From: Rhodospirillaceae bacterium
Lineage (GTDB): Bacteria > Pseudomonadota > Alphaproteobacteria > UBA828
Direction: 5' to 3'
Assembly: GCA_028819955.1 (NCBI GenBank)
Contig: JAPPKP010000085.1
Location: 1 to 5,336, forward strand
DNA length: 5,336 bases
In this document: positions 1-5,323 of the stretch, piece by piece
Layout of the letters: every line of letters begins with the position of its first letter
How positions within the stretch are numbered: position 1 is the first letter of the stretch
The notes under the pieces: model-generated
Told to the model about the DNA's origin: nothing
What the model saw: the letters and a program-made list of their open reading frames with translations, nothing else
Databases searched by the model: none
Made by a program: the position numbers and the translations under genes

Positions 1-1599
1 TCCAACGGGGTCGGCTACACCAACTACCCGGACAACGTGGTGCGGGGCTTCGTCGGCCGCGCCGCGGACTCGGGCATCGACGTCTTCCGCATCTTCGATC
101 CCCTGAACTCGGTCGAGAACATGCGCGTCGCGGTCGATGCGGTGCTGGAGACCGGGAAGCTCTGCGAGGCGGCGATCTGCTACACCGGCGACCTGCACGA
201 CGAGAGCCGCAGCCGCTACGACCGCGCGTACTACCTCGCCATGGCGCGCGAGCTGCGCGATGCGGGCACCCACATCCTCGGCATCAAGGACATGGCGGGG
301 CTGGTCAAGCCCGCCGCCGCCGGCGAGCTGGTCCATGCGCTGAAGCAGGAGACCGGGCTCCCGGTCCACTTCCACACCCACGACACCTCCGGCATCGCGG
401 CAGCCAGCGTGCTCGCGGCGGTGGACGTGGGTGTCGACGCGGTGGACCTCGCGATGGATAGTCTCTCCGGCTTCACTTCCCAGCCCTGTCTGGGCTCGGT
501 GGTGGAGGCGCTGCGCGGCCAGCCGCGCGATACCGGCCTCAACCCCGCCTACGTGCGCGAGATTTCGGACTACTGGGAGGTGGTGCGCGCGGAGTACGCG
601 GCGTTCGAGACCGACATGCGGGCGCCGGCGTCCGAGGTCTACCTGCACGAGATGCCGGGCGGGCAGTTCACGAACCTGCGCGAGCAGGCACGCGCCCTCG
701 GCCTCGCCGAGCGCTGGCACGAGGTGGCCGAGGCCTACGCCGAGGTCAACCGGATGTTCGGCGATATCGTGAAGGTGACGCCCACTTCCAAGGTGGTGGG
801 CGATCTCGCGCTGGTGATGGTCTCGGGCGGGCTCACGCGCGCCGATGTCGAGGACGCGGACCGCGAGATCGCCTTCCCGGAGTCGGTCGTGGGCCTCTTT
901 CGGGGCGAGCTCGGCCGCATGCCCGGCGGCTTCCCCAAGCCGCTCGCGAGCAAGATCCTGAAGGGCGAGACGCCGATGGAGGGGCGTCCCGGCGCGATCC
1001 TCCCGCCCGTGGATTTCGAGGCCGAGCGCACGCGCGCGAAGGAAGAGACCGGCTGGTCGCTCTCGGACGAGGACCTCTACTCCTGGCTCTTCTATCCCAG
1101 GGTGTTCGCGGACTACGCGGCGCGGCACGAGATCTACGGGCCAGTCTCCGCGCTGCCGACCGACGTTTATTTCTACGGCCTGGCGCCGAGGCGCGAGGTC
1201 TCGGTCCAGATCGAGCGCGGGCACACCTTGGTCATCCGCTGCCTCGCGGTGGGGGAGACCGACGAGGAAGGCGCGGTGCGCGTCTTCTTCGAGCTGAACG
1301 GCCAGCCCCGCACGGTCAAGATCGAGAACCGCGAGGCGTCGGCGAGCGTGGTGCGAAGGCCCAAGGCCGATCCGGCCAACCATTGCCACGTCTCGGCGCC
1401 GATGCCTGGCGTGGTGGCCTCAATCGCGGTGGCGAGCGGGCGCCCGGTCGTGGCTGGAGATCTGCTGATGACCATCGAGGCGATGAAGATGGAGACCGCC
1501 CTCCATGCCGAGCGCGACGGCACCGTCGCGGCCCTCCACGTGTCGGCCGGACAGTCCGTGGAAGCCAAGGACCTGCTGCTGGAGTACGCTGAGGCTTGA
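1..1599 (+). CDS. pyc: Pyruvate carboxylase, C-terminal part (5' end outside window)
   Basis: The frame is open from the first base to TGA at 1597-1599, giving 532 residues, so the start and the ATP-grasp biotin carboxylase half lie upstream. Pyruvate carboxylase is cytoplasmic and converts pyruvate, bicarbonate and ATP to oxaloacetate (anaplerosis, gluconeogenesis). The opening residues NGVGYTNYPDNVV are typical of its carboxyltransferase domain. Window residues 96 (Lys in GIKDMAG, the carbamylated metal ligand in the family) and 123/125/127 (HFHTHD, metal-binding His) are present, as is Thr224 in GGQFTN, matching the catalytic Thr of characterised enzymes. The PYC/OADA region follows, then a biotinyl domain from about residue 460 with EAMKMET; biotinyl Lys496 is at 1486-1488. 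Known bacterial enzymes are about 1150 residues, so just under half is seen. No lesion is visible. The carboxyltransferase half alone could be oxaloacetate decarboxylase alpha, but GVGYTNYPDN and the overall order favour pyruvate carboxylase. Third codon positions are almost all G or C. Confidence 0.96.
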   Translation, partial: SNGVGYTNYPDNVVRGFVGRAADSGIDVFRIFDPLNSVENMRVAVDAVLETGKLCEAAICYTGDLHDESRSRYDRAYYLAMARELRDAGTHILGIKDMAGLVKPAAAGELVHALKQETGLPVHFHTHDTSGIAAASVLAAVDVGVDAVDLAMDSLSGFTSQPCLGSVVEALRGQPRDTGLNPAYVREISDYWEVVRAEYAAFETDMRAPASEVYLHEMPGGQFTNLREQARALGLAERWHEVAEAYAEVNRMFGDIVKVTPTSKVVGDLALVMVSGGLTRADVEDADREIAFPESVVGLFRGELGRMPGGFPKPLASKILKGETPMEGRPGAILPPVDFEAERTRAKEETGWSLSDEDLYSWLFYPRVFADYAARHEIYGPVSALPTDVYFYGLAPRREVSVQIERGHTLVIRCLAVGETDEEGAVRVFFELNGQPRTVKIENREASASVVRRPKADPANHCHVSAPMPGVVASIAVASGRPVVAGDLLMTIEAMKMETALHAERDGTVAALHVSAGQSVEAKDLLLEYAEA

Positions 1600-1621
1600 G
1601 CTCAGCCAGGCGCCACGCGGC

Positions 1622-1651
1622 TTGACGTATCTCAATTGAGATGCATATCGT
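1622..1651 (+). promoter_or_regulatory. Putative promoter of the toxin-antitoxin operon
   Basis: TTGACG at 1622-1627 matches five of six bases of the sigma70 -35 box. TATCGT at 1646-1651 is a weaker -10 candidate (four of six) after an 18-bp spacer. The pair sits 22 bp before the antitoxin ATG and encloses a perfect palindrome. A GGAGG ribosome-binding site follows at 1662-1666, seven bases before the start. The layout is that of an autorepressed toxin-antitoxin operon. The -35 box is clear; the -10 is inferred. Confidence 0.6.
1629..1642. promoter_or_regulatory. Palindromic operator, probably for the RHH antitoxin
   Basis: ATCTCAATTGAGAT is a perfect 14-bp palindrome lying between the -35 and -10 candidates. 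RelB/DinJ antitoxins are ribbon-helix-helix dimers that bind palindromic operators in their own promoters, and this site is where such an operator is expected. That this antitoxin binds it is inference. The site is intact although both genes downstream are broken. Confidence 0.65.
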
Positions 1652-1673
1652 CGGTAACGACGGAGGATGTCCC

Positions 1674-1973
1674 ATGCCAGCCCAGACATCGATGCTCCAT
1701 GTCCGTGTGGACGACCGGCTCAAGGCGAAAGCGGCCGACACGCTGGCCAGCGTCGGCCTGACACTCTCCGATGCCGTGTGAATCCTGTTGACCCGCGTTG
1801 CTGCGGAGGGCGGTTTGCCGGCGGGCCTGACCGCCGATCCTGGAGTCTATGATGCGTGGTTCCGCGCCAAGGTGCGGGAAGCCCTGGACGATCCGAATCC
1901 TGCGGTTCCGCATGAACAAGTCATGACCGGCACGCAGGCGCTCATCGACCGGAAGCGCCGTGCGCGAACTTGA
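1674..1973 (+). pseudogene. RelB/DinJ-family antitoxin, nonsense mutation at codon 36
   Basis: Starting at ATG 1674, behind GGAGG at 1662-1666, the frame encodes an N-terminal ribbon-helix-helix segment (LHVRVDDRLKAKAADTLAS, then GLTLSDAV). It meets TGA at 1779-1781 (codon 36), where relatives commonly carry Arg, then continues in the same frame with antitoxin-like sequence (ILLTRVAAEGGLP, later ALIDRKRRART) to TGA at 1971-1973. Full length would be about 99 residues, normal for the family. CGA to TGA is a single transition, the likely lesion. The antitoxin would bind operator DNA through its N-terminus and neutralise a RelE/ParE-type toxin through its C-terminus. A TTG at 1788 could restart a 61-residue C-terminal piece, but no good ribosome-binding site precedes it. 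The toxin frame overlaps the last 14 bases, the usual operon arrangement. Confidence 0.82.
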
Positions 1974-2043
1974 ATGGACGGCAATGGCGGTCGCCGATCT
2001 GATGGCGATCGTCGACTAAATCGCGGACGATTTCCACGCATGA
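1960..2043 (+). pseudogene. RelE/ParE-type toxin remnant, nonsense plus truncation
   Basis: GTG 1960 overlaps the antitoxin end by 14 bases in another frame and opens a peptide beginning VRELEWTAMAVADLMAIVD. This resembles the first helix of RelE/ParE-superfamily toxins (pattern LEWT..A..DL..IVDYI.DD). Codon 20 is TAA (2017-2019) where Tyr is expected, a one-base change from TAT or TAC. The frame then reads IADDFHA and stops at 2041-2043. Functional toxins of this family are about 90-100 residues and act by mRNA cleavage (RelE) or gyrase inhibition (ParE); which this was cannot be told. Nothing resembling the remaining 70 or so residues follows: the next bases belong to a repeat array. The toxin must be dead. 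Confidence 0.72.
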
Positions 2044-2060
2044 TCTGCCCGACTGGATGG

Positions 2061-2148
2061 TTTCAATCGGTCGGCTGAACAATTTCAGTTGGTCATGCAT
2101 TGACTTTCAATCAGTCGGAGACCATCTTTCAAACGGCCGATAATATAG
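2061..2148 (+). repeat. Four direct repeats with exact 22-bp period
   Basis: Units begin at 2061, 2083, 2105 and 2127. Their 12-bp cores are TTTCAATCGGTC, TTTCAGTTGGTC, TTTCAATCAGTC and TTTCAAACGGCC, separated by unrelated 10-bp spacers. TTTCA is identical in all four; the rest varies at four or five positions. No fifth copy is visible 22 bp either side. The last unit overlaps the AT-rich -10-like stretch and ends 9 bp before the ATG of the ATPase gene. The 22-bp period is two helical turns, so bound proteins would lie on one face of the DNA. It could be an operator array for the downstream gene or iteron-like sites; the role is unknown. Confidence 0.8.
2139..2144 (+). promoter_or_regulatory. 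Possible -10 element of the ATPase gene
   Basis: GATAAT matches five of six bases of the sigma70 -10 box and lies inside the fourth 22-bp repeat unit, 13 bp before the ATG. No convincing -35 box is seen at 16-18 bp upstream (CGGAGA occupies the place), so the promoter would be weak or activator-dependent. AGGA at 2147-2150 is a plausible ribosome-binding site seven bases before ATG 2158. Confidence 0.35.
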
Positions 2149-2157
2149 GACGGCCTC

Positions 2158-2568
2158 ATGTATCCTCGCTTTGTCGAACGCCGGATCAGGGAGGCCCTGG
2201 AAGACACCAGGGTCGTTCTGGTCTGCGGTCCCCGGCAATCGGGGAAGACCACGCTGGCGCAGCAGATTGCCGGCGACACGATTCCCTTCATCACGCTGGA
2301 CGACGCCACCACCTTCGAGGCCGCGTCGAGCGATCCCGTCGGTTTCGTGCGTGGAATCGACCGCGCGGTCATCGACGAGGTTCAGCGCGCGCCGGACTTG
2401 ATCCTGGCGATCAAGGCCACAGTCGACGTCGATCCCCGCCCCGGGCGCTTCCTGCTCACCGGCTCCGCCGATTTGATGACACTGCCACGCGTCGCGGACT
2501 CGCTGGCGGGCCGCATGGGGATCCCCGACAAGAGGACCGCGACCGCGCCGACGGCGTTGCCGACATAG
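2158..2568 (+). pseudogene. AAA ATPase of the DUF4143 type, N-terminal fragment
   Basis: The first 120 codons (to about 2517) match the N-terminal AAA_14 domain of bacterial ATPases that normally end in a DUF4143 domain. They carry the Walker A motif GPRQSGKTT at residues 24-32, Walker B VIDEVQ at 71-76, and the sensor-like LLTGSADL at 99-106, followed by LPRVADSLAGRM. After this, homology ends abruptly: the last 16 residues (to TAG 2566-2568) are out-of-frame antisense reading of the transporter remnant. Family members are usually about 380-420 residues, so roughly two thirds is missing, including DUF4143. The biological role of this family is poorly known. ATG 2158 fits the family start and has AGGA at 2147-2150. 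A stable short protein with a working P-loop is possible but unlikely. The 22-bp repeat array directly upstream suggests regulated expression when the gene was whole. Confidence 0.85.
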
Positions 2569-2939
2569 ACCAGGAGCCAGTTCCGCAGCAGGCGGCGCGT
2601 CGTCACCCGCCGCTCGGCCCAGGCCATGGCGATCAGGTTGTTGCCCGTAAAGAGCTCGGCACCCCCAATGACGACCAGGATCAGGCCCAGTGAAAAGGCG
2701 ATCCCGCCGAGCAGGCGGGTGGGCCCAAAGCCGAGCTCCGAGCCGGTGACGACGACGGTGTAGCTCATGCCGCCGAAGGCGATGAACGCACCGGCCAATA
2801 CGCCGAGAACCAGCGTCTGCAAGAACGGAAGGTGCGCCTTTGCAACGCCTGCGGCTTCGACACGCTGCGCAATCTGCGCCGGAGAGTAGGCATCGATATC
2901 GAAGGGATGGGACGAGCGATCCGCGCTCTTCGGTGTGCT
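2520..2939 (-). pseudogene. Formate/nitrite transporter (FNT) family, truncated at both ends
   Basis: Read on the minus strand, the frame from about 2939 down to about 2525 gives HPFDIDAYSPAQIAQRVEAA, then a first membrane segment (LQTLVLGVLAGAFIAFGG), a second (GGIAFSLGLILVVIGGAE) with the FNT signature GAELFTGNN at about 2638-2664, and a third (NWLLVYVGNAVGAVAVLL). FNT channels (FocA, NirC) are inner-membrane pentamers carrying formate, nitrite or similar small anions. They have six membrane segments and about 260-290 residues, so segments 4-6, including the pore histidine of segment 5, are lost where the gene meets the ATPase fragment. At the 5' end no ATG, GTG or TTG lies between the conserved part and an in-frame TGA (complement of 2958-2960), so the start is also missing or frameshifted; TTG at about 2961 in the neighbouring frame would need an indel. 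Substrate cannot be assigned. Confidence 0.85.
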
Positions 2940-3054
2940 GGTACTCCTCGACCGAGTTCAAGCCGAGGCGCCCAAGCAACTGCTCTCGTGTGACGAGTGC
3001 GTTCGCCTCGTTGCCGTGCAGGAGCCGTGCAGCGTCATGAACCTGGGCACGCCA
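2940..3054. other. Spacer between transporter remnant and ECF cluster, no assigned gene
   Basis: The minus strand is open in one frame here (for example a stretch reading TREQLLGRLGLNSVEEYQ at about 2942-2995), which could be a frameshifted beginning of the transporter or another gene's remnant. I do not recognise it. No plus-strand gene, RNA gene or clear terminator is visible. Confidence 0.4.
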
Positions 3055-3083
3055 TGTCGGACTTGCCGCACCTCGAACGTCTA
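3055..3083 (+). promoter_or_regulatory. Candidate ECF42-type promoter of the DGPF-sigma operon
   Basis: TGTCGG at 3055-3060 and CGTCTA at 3078-3083 are separated by 17 bp. The ECF42 group is reported to recognise a TGTCGA-like -35 and a CGA/TC-like -10, so this is a good match by recollection of that motif. It sits 35 bp before the ATG of the DGPF gene, followed by AGGGGAG at 3105-3111 as ribosome-binding site. The same arrangement occurs before the VOC gene. Autoregulation by the sigma factor encoded downstream is inferred. Confidence 0.6.
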
Positions 3084-3117
3084 CAGTGGAGTTACCTACC
3101 GCACAGGGGAGTGAACG

Positions 3118-3498
3118 ATGCAGTACGCGATACTGATCTACGGGATGGAAGATCTTTTCGAACGCCTGCCCGAGAACGAACAGGATGCTGCGATGGAGCG
3201 CCATCGCGAGCTGCAGCGTGAACACGGCGCGAAGGGAACGCTCGGTGCCGTTGCCAGGCTGATGGGCACTTCGGCAGCCGTGACGGTCAAGAAGCGGGGG
3301 GACAGCGTGCTCGTTCTCGATGGTCCGTTTGCCGAGACCAAAGAACAGCTGCTCGGGCTCTATATTCTTGAATGCGAGAGTATCGAGGATGCGATCGAGC
3401 AGGCAAAGAAGCTGCCGCAGGGCATCGCCGCGTATGAGGTTCGTCCGATAGGCTGGGGTGGCGGCACGATCTCGGAACAAGGCAGCGAAGGCCACTGA
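3118..3498 (+). CDS. DGPF-domain (YciI-like) protein of an ECF42 cluster
   Basis: This 126-residue protein has the YciI/DGPF ferredoxin-like fold pattern. It starts MQYAILIYG (first strand) and carries the name-giving DGPF at residues 68-71 within VLDGPFAETKEQLLGLYILE, followed by the helix DAIEQAKKLP and a final strand ending at about AYEVRPI. DGPF proteins (formerly DUF1330/PhnB-like or YCII-related) are small, soluble, cytoplasmic and of unknown biochemical role; they are the most constant genomic partners of ECF42 sigma factors and are regarded as their targets. The ATG at 3118 is well supported by AGGGGAG at 3105-3111. The 3' end overlaps the longest sigma frame by 41 bases, or sits 4 bases before an alternative GTG at 3503, suggesting translational coupling. 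The length is usual for the family and no lesion is seen. Confidence 0.93.
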   Translation: MQYAILIYGMEDLFERLPENEQDAAMERHRELQREHGAKGTLGAVARLMGTSAAVTVKKRGDSVLVLDGPFAETKEQLLGLYILECESIEDAIEQAKKLPQGIAAYEVRPIGWGGGTISEQGSEGH

Positions 3499-4768
3499 CA
3501 CGGTGCTGCGACAGAGCGAAATCGCCGCACACCTCGTCATGGCCAGGCCGCGCGTGGTCGCGGCGCTGATGCGGCAGTTTTCCGATCTTAATTTGGCTGA
3601 GGAGGCCTATCAGGAGGCGTGCGTAAGGGCGCTCGAGCGCTGGCCGTCCGCCGGTTTGCCGAACGATCCCTCGGCCTGGCTGCTGATCACGGGACGAAAC
3701 GCGACCATCGACCGGATTCGTCGAGACAAGCGGATCAGCTTCAGCGACACGCTTCTCGAGAGTTCCGTCGAGGGCGAGAACGTCGAAGCCGAATGGGCCG
3801 ACCGGATCGACCTGTCCGAGCTCCGCGACGACGTGCTTCGACTGATGTTCATGTGCAGTCATCCGGAACTCAGCCTACAGGACCAGCTGGCACTTGCGCT
3901 GAAGGTCATCGGCGGTCTTTCGGTCGAGAAAATTGCTCGGGCCTTTGTCGTCAAGCCCAAGGCCATGGAGCAGCGCATAACGCGGGCCAAGAAAAGAGCC
4001 GGGGTAGTCGCTGCCAGGCTGGATGTGCCCAGCCTGCAAGAGCGTACCGCCCGGCTCGAAGCGGTGTGCGTCATGGCCTATCTGCTGTTCAACGAGGGAT
4101 ATTCGGCAAGCGGCGGAGACGTGCACATTCGCACCGAGCTTTGCGATGAGGCCATCCGCCTCGTGAGGCTGTTGCTCGCGCTGTTTCCTTCTCAGGCCGA
4201 GGTCATGGGGCTTCTCGCGCTTTTCCTGTTTCAGCATTCCCGACGAAAGGCGCGGCTCGACACCGACGCTGGCCTGGTTCCGCTGGATCGTCAGGACAGG
4301 GCACTATGGAATCGCCAGGAAATCTCGGAAGGGCGGGTCCTGCTGGAAAAAGCGCTGCGCCACGGTCGCGCCGGCCCCTACCAGATCCAGGCTGCCATTG
4401 CGGCAGTGCATTGTGCTGCCGAAACGGCTGATTCGACCGACTGGCATGAGATCGAGAAGCTCTACGCTGCCCTGGAACACGTTCATCCGTCGCCGGTCGT
4501 TTCTCTCAACCGGGCCGTGGCGCTCTCCAAAGTCAGGGGCGCACGCGCCGGGCTTCACTACCTGGCGTCTCTGTCCGAGACACTTGAGAGCTATCTCTAT
4601 TTTCATACGACCCGCGCCTCGTTGCTGAGCGAAGCCGGATATCCGCGACGGGCAGTGGCGGCCTACGAGCGGGCCCTGCAGCTGGAACCCACCGGACAGG
4701 AAGCCGACTACATCCGAAAGCAGATCGAGCTGTGCGATCAGGGGCAGAAGAATCCTGAACCAGTGTAG
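3458..4768 (+). CDS. ECF42-group RNA polymerase sigma factor with C-terminal TPR-like extension
   Basis: This 436-residue protein directs RNA polymerase to specific promoters. Region 2 covers about residues 30-92 (NLAEEAYQEACVRALERWP, then SAWLLITGRNATIDRIRRDK). Region 4 with its helix-turn-helix spans about 122-182 (LRLMFMCSHPELS, LSVEKIARAF, AMEQRITRAKKR). From 195 a long extension of some 230 residues follows (VCVMAYLLFNEGYSAS, LFPSQAEVMGLLALFLF, PLDRQDRALWN), ending in a TPR-like helix pair at about 380-412 (YFHTTRASLLSEAG, AAYERALQLEP). This architecture, with no separate anti-sigma gene, defines the ECF42 group; the extension is thought to be needed for activity. The GTG at 3458 overlaps the DGPF gene by 41 bases and lacks a strong ribosome-binding site; GTG 3503, five bases past that gene's stop, is an alternative that keeps region 2 intact. 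The inducing signal is unknown. Confidence 0.93.
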   Translation: MAARSRNKAAKATDTVLRQSEIAAHLVMARPRVVAALMRQFSDLNLAEEAYQEACVRALERWPSAGLPNDPSAWLLITGRNATIDRIRRDKRISFSDTLLESSVEGENVEAEWADRIDLSELRDDVLRLMFMCSHPELSLQDQLALALKVIGGLSVEKIARAFVVKPKAMEQRITRAKKRAGVVAARLDVPSLQERTARLEAVCVMAYLLFNEGYSASGGDVHIRTELCDEAIRLVRLLLALFPSQAEVMGLLALFLFQHSRRKARLDTDAGLVPLDRQDRALWNRQEISEGRVLLEKALRHGRAGPYQIQAAIAAVHCAAETADSTDWHEIEKLYAALEHVHPSPVVSLNRAVALSKVRGARAGLHYLASLSETLESYLYFHTTRASLLSEAGYPRRAVAAYERALQLEPTGQEADYIRKQIELCDQGQKNPEPV

Positions 4769-4790
4769 GATTCGCCGATCGGCATTCGTC
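4764..4790 (+). promoter_or_regulatory. Second candidate ECF42-type promoter, before the VOC gene
   Basis: TGTAGG at 4764-4769 overlaps the sigma gene stop codon, and CGTC at 4787-4790 follows after 17 bp. The boxes and spacing match the candidate promoter before the DGPF gene except for one base (A for C) in the -35 box. It lies 37 bp before the VOC start. The overlap with coding sequence and the single mismatch make it less certain; read-through from the upstream operon is also possible. Confidence 0.4.
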
Positions 4791-4827
4791 CTCGGATCAT
4801 CGAAGAGGAACCCTCGAGGAGAAACCG

Positions 4828-5208
4828 ATGACCAATCCCATGCACACACACGGTGCCGCGAGCTGGATTCAGCACAGCGGCAAGGACCCGGCCGGCGCCC
4901 GCAAGTTCTACGAAACGGTTCTCGACTGGAACGTGAACGACATGCCGATGCAGGACGGCTCGTCCTATGCCGGCATCGTGGTCGGAGAAAAGCCGATCGG
5001 CGGCTTCATGCCGGTCCCGGTTCAGGACGGTGAATGGACGATCTACATCACCGTCGACGATGTCGACGCGCGCTTCAAAGCCGCTCTCGACAACGGCGCG
5101 GAAGCCATCGACGAACCGGCGGATTTTCCGGGTGTCGGGCGAATGGCGAAGTTCCGCGATCCGTACGGAGCGTCCATTTCGCTGATCACCTACGAGAGCA
5201 TGCGATAG
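4828..5208 (+). CDS. VOC-superfamily (glyoxalase/bleomycin-resistance fold) protein
   Basis: This 126-residue soluble protein has two beta-alpha-beta-beta-beta modules of the vicinal oxygen chelate fold. The first has GAASWIQHSGKDPAGARKFY followed by ETVLDW (residues 9-34) and GGFMPVP; the second has WTIYITVDDVDARFKAALDN, GAEAIDEPADFPGVGRMAKF and the closing RDPYGASISLI. The pattern resembles the half-domain of the Cfp30B-like VOC proteins. VOC members include dioxygenases, isomerases and antibiotic-binding proteins; the metal-ligand positions are not clear enough here (Gln15 or His16 occupies the first) to name a substrate. ATG 4828 follows a strong GAGGAG at 4816-4821. It lies 59 bases after the sigma gene in the same direction. 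VOC or PhnB-like proteins are known neighbours of DGPF/ECF clusters, so a shared regulon is likely. The length is normal and no lesion is seen. Confidence 0.9.
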   Translation: MTNPMHTHGAASWIQHSGKDPAGARKFYETVLDWNVNDMPMQDGSSYAGIVVGEKPIGGFMPVPVQDGEWTIYITVDDVDARFKAALDNGAEAIDEPADFPGVGRMAKFRDPYGASISLITYESMR

Positions 5209-5213
5209 GGTTC

Positions 5214-5260
5214 GGCCGGTGGGGCTTTGCCCACCCGCCCCCAGGCTGGGGGGACCGGCC
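5214..5260 (+). terminator. GC-rich nested inverted repeats, possible terminator
   Basis: Five bases after the VOC stop, GGCCGGT (5214-5220) pairs perfectly with ACCGGCC (5254-5260). Inside lie two competing hairpins: GGTGGG/CCCACC (5218-5223 with 5230-5235) and CCCCCA/TGGGGG (5238-5243 with 5247-5252). The position fits transcription termination, but no T-run follows, so an ordinary Rho-independent terminator is not shown. Confidence 0.4.
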
Positions 5261-5299
5261 CGGGGGAACCCAAGTAAAGGCAAAAATAGCCGTCTAATT

Positions 5300-5323
5300 C
5301 CCCCCCCCGGCGATATGGGGGGG
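5300..5323. other. C9/G7 homopolymer inverted repeat near window end
   Basis: A run of nine C (5300-5308) and a run of seven G (5317-5323) flank the 8-base GGCGATAT and could form a perfect seven-pair stem. Such runs are unlike anything else in the window and lie within 40 bases of its end. Sequencing or assembly error at a contig end is as likely as a real structure. No gene is seen from 5209 to 5336. Confidence 0.5.

Noticed and set aside
1632..1741. Minus-strand frames overlapping the toxin-antitoxin promoter
   Set aside because: They cross the promoter and antitoxin antisense without recognisable domains or ribosome-binding sites.
2100..2105. TTGACT as -35 box for the ATPase gene
   Set aside because: It is 33 bp from the GATAAT candidate, and the correctly spaced position downstream (about 2123-2128) is not -10-like.
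2061..2148. Short CRISPR array
   Set aside because: The repeated core is only 12 bp with 10-bp spacers and degenerate copies, far from CRISPR dimensions, and no cas gene is present.
2382..2519. Extension of the transporter minus-strand frame beyond the junction
   Set aside because: Residues past about 2520 are antisense reading of the ATPase domain and bear no resemblance to FNT membrane segments 4-6.
2998..3066. Minus-strand peptide QVHDAARLLHGNEANA, reminiscent of IS5-type transposases (HD…LLHGEE)
   Set aside because: Only LLHG-E matches, the spacing from HD is too short, and the characteristic ADAGYQG segment does not follow. No terminal inverted repeats were seen.
2107..3540. Long open frame of 477 codons on the minus strand
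   Set aside because: It runs antisense through the ATPase fragment, out of frame through the transporter remnant and antisense to the DGPF gene. It shows no domain of its own and is explained by the scarcity of stops in GC-rich antisense frames.
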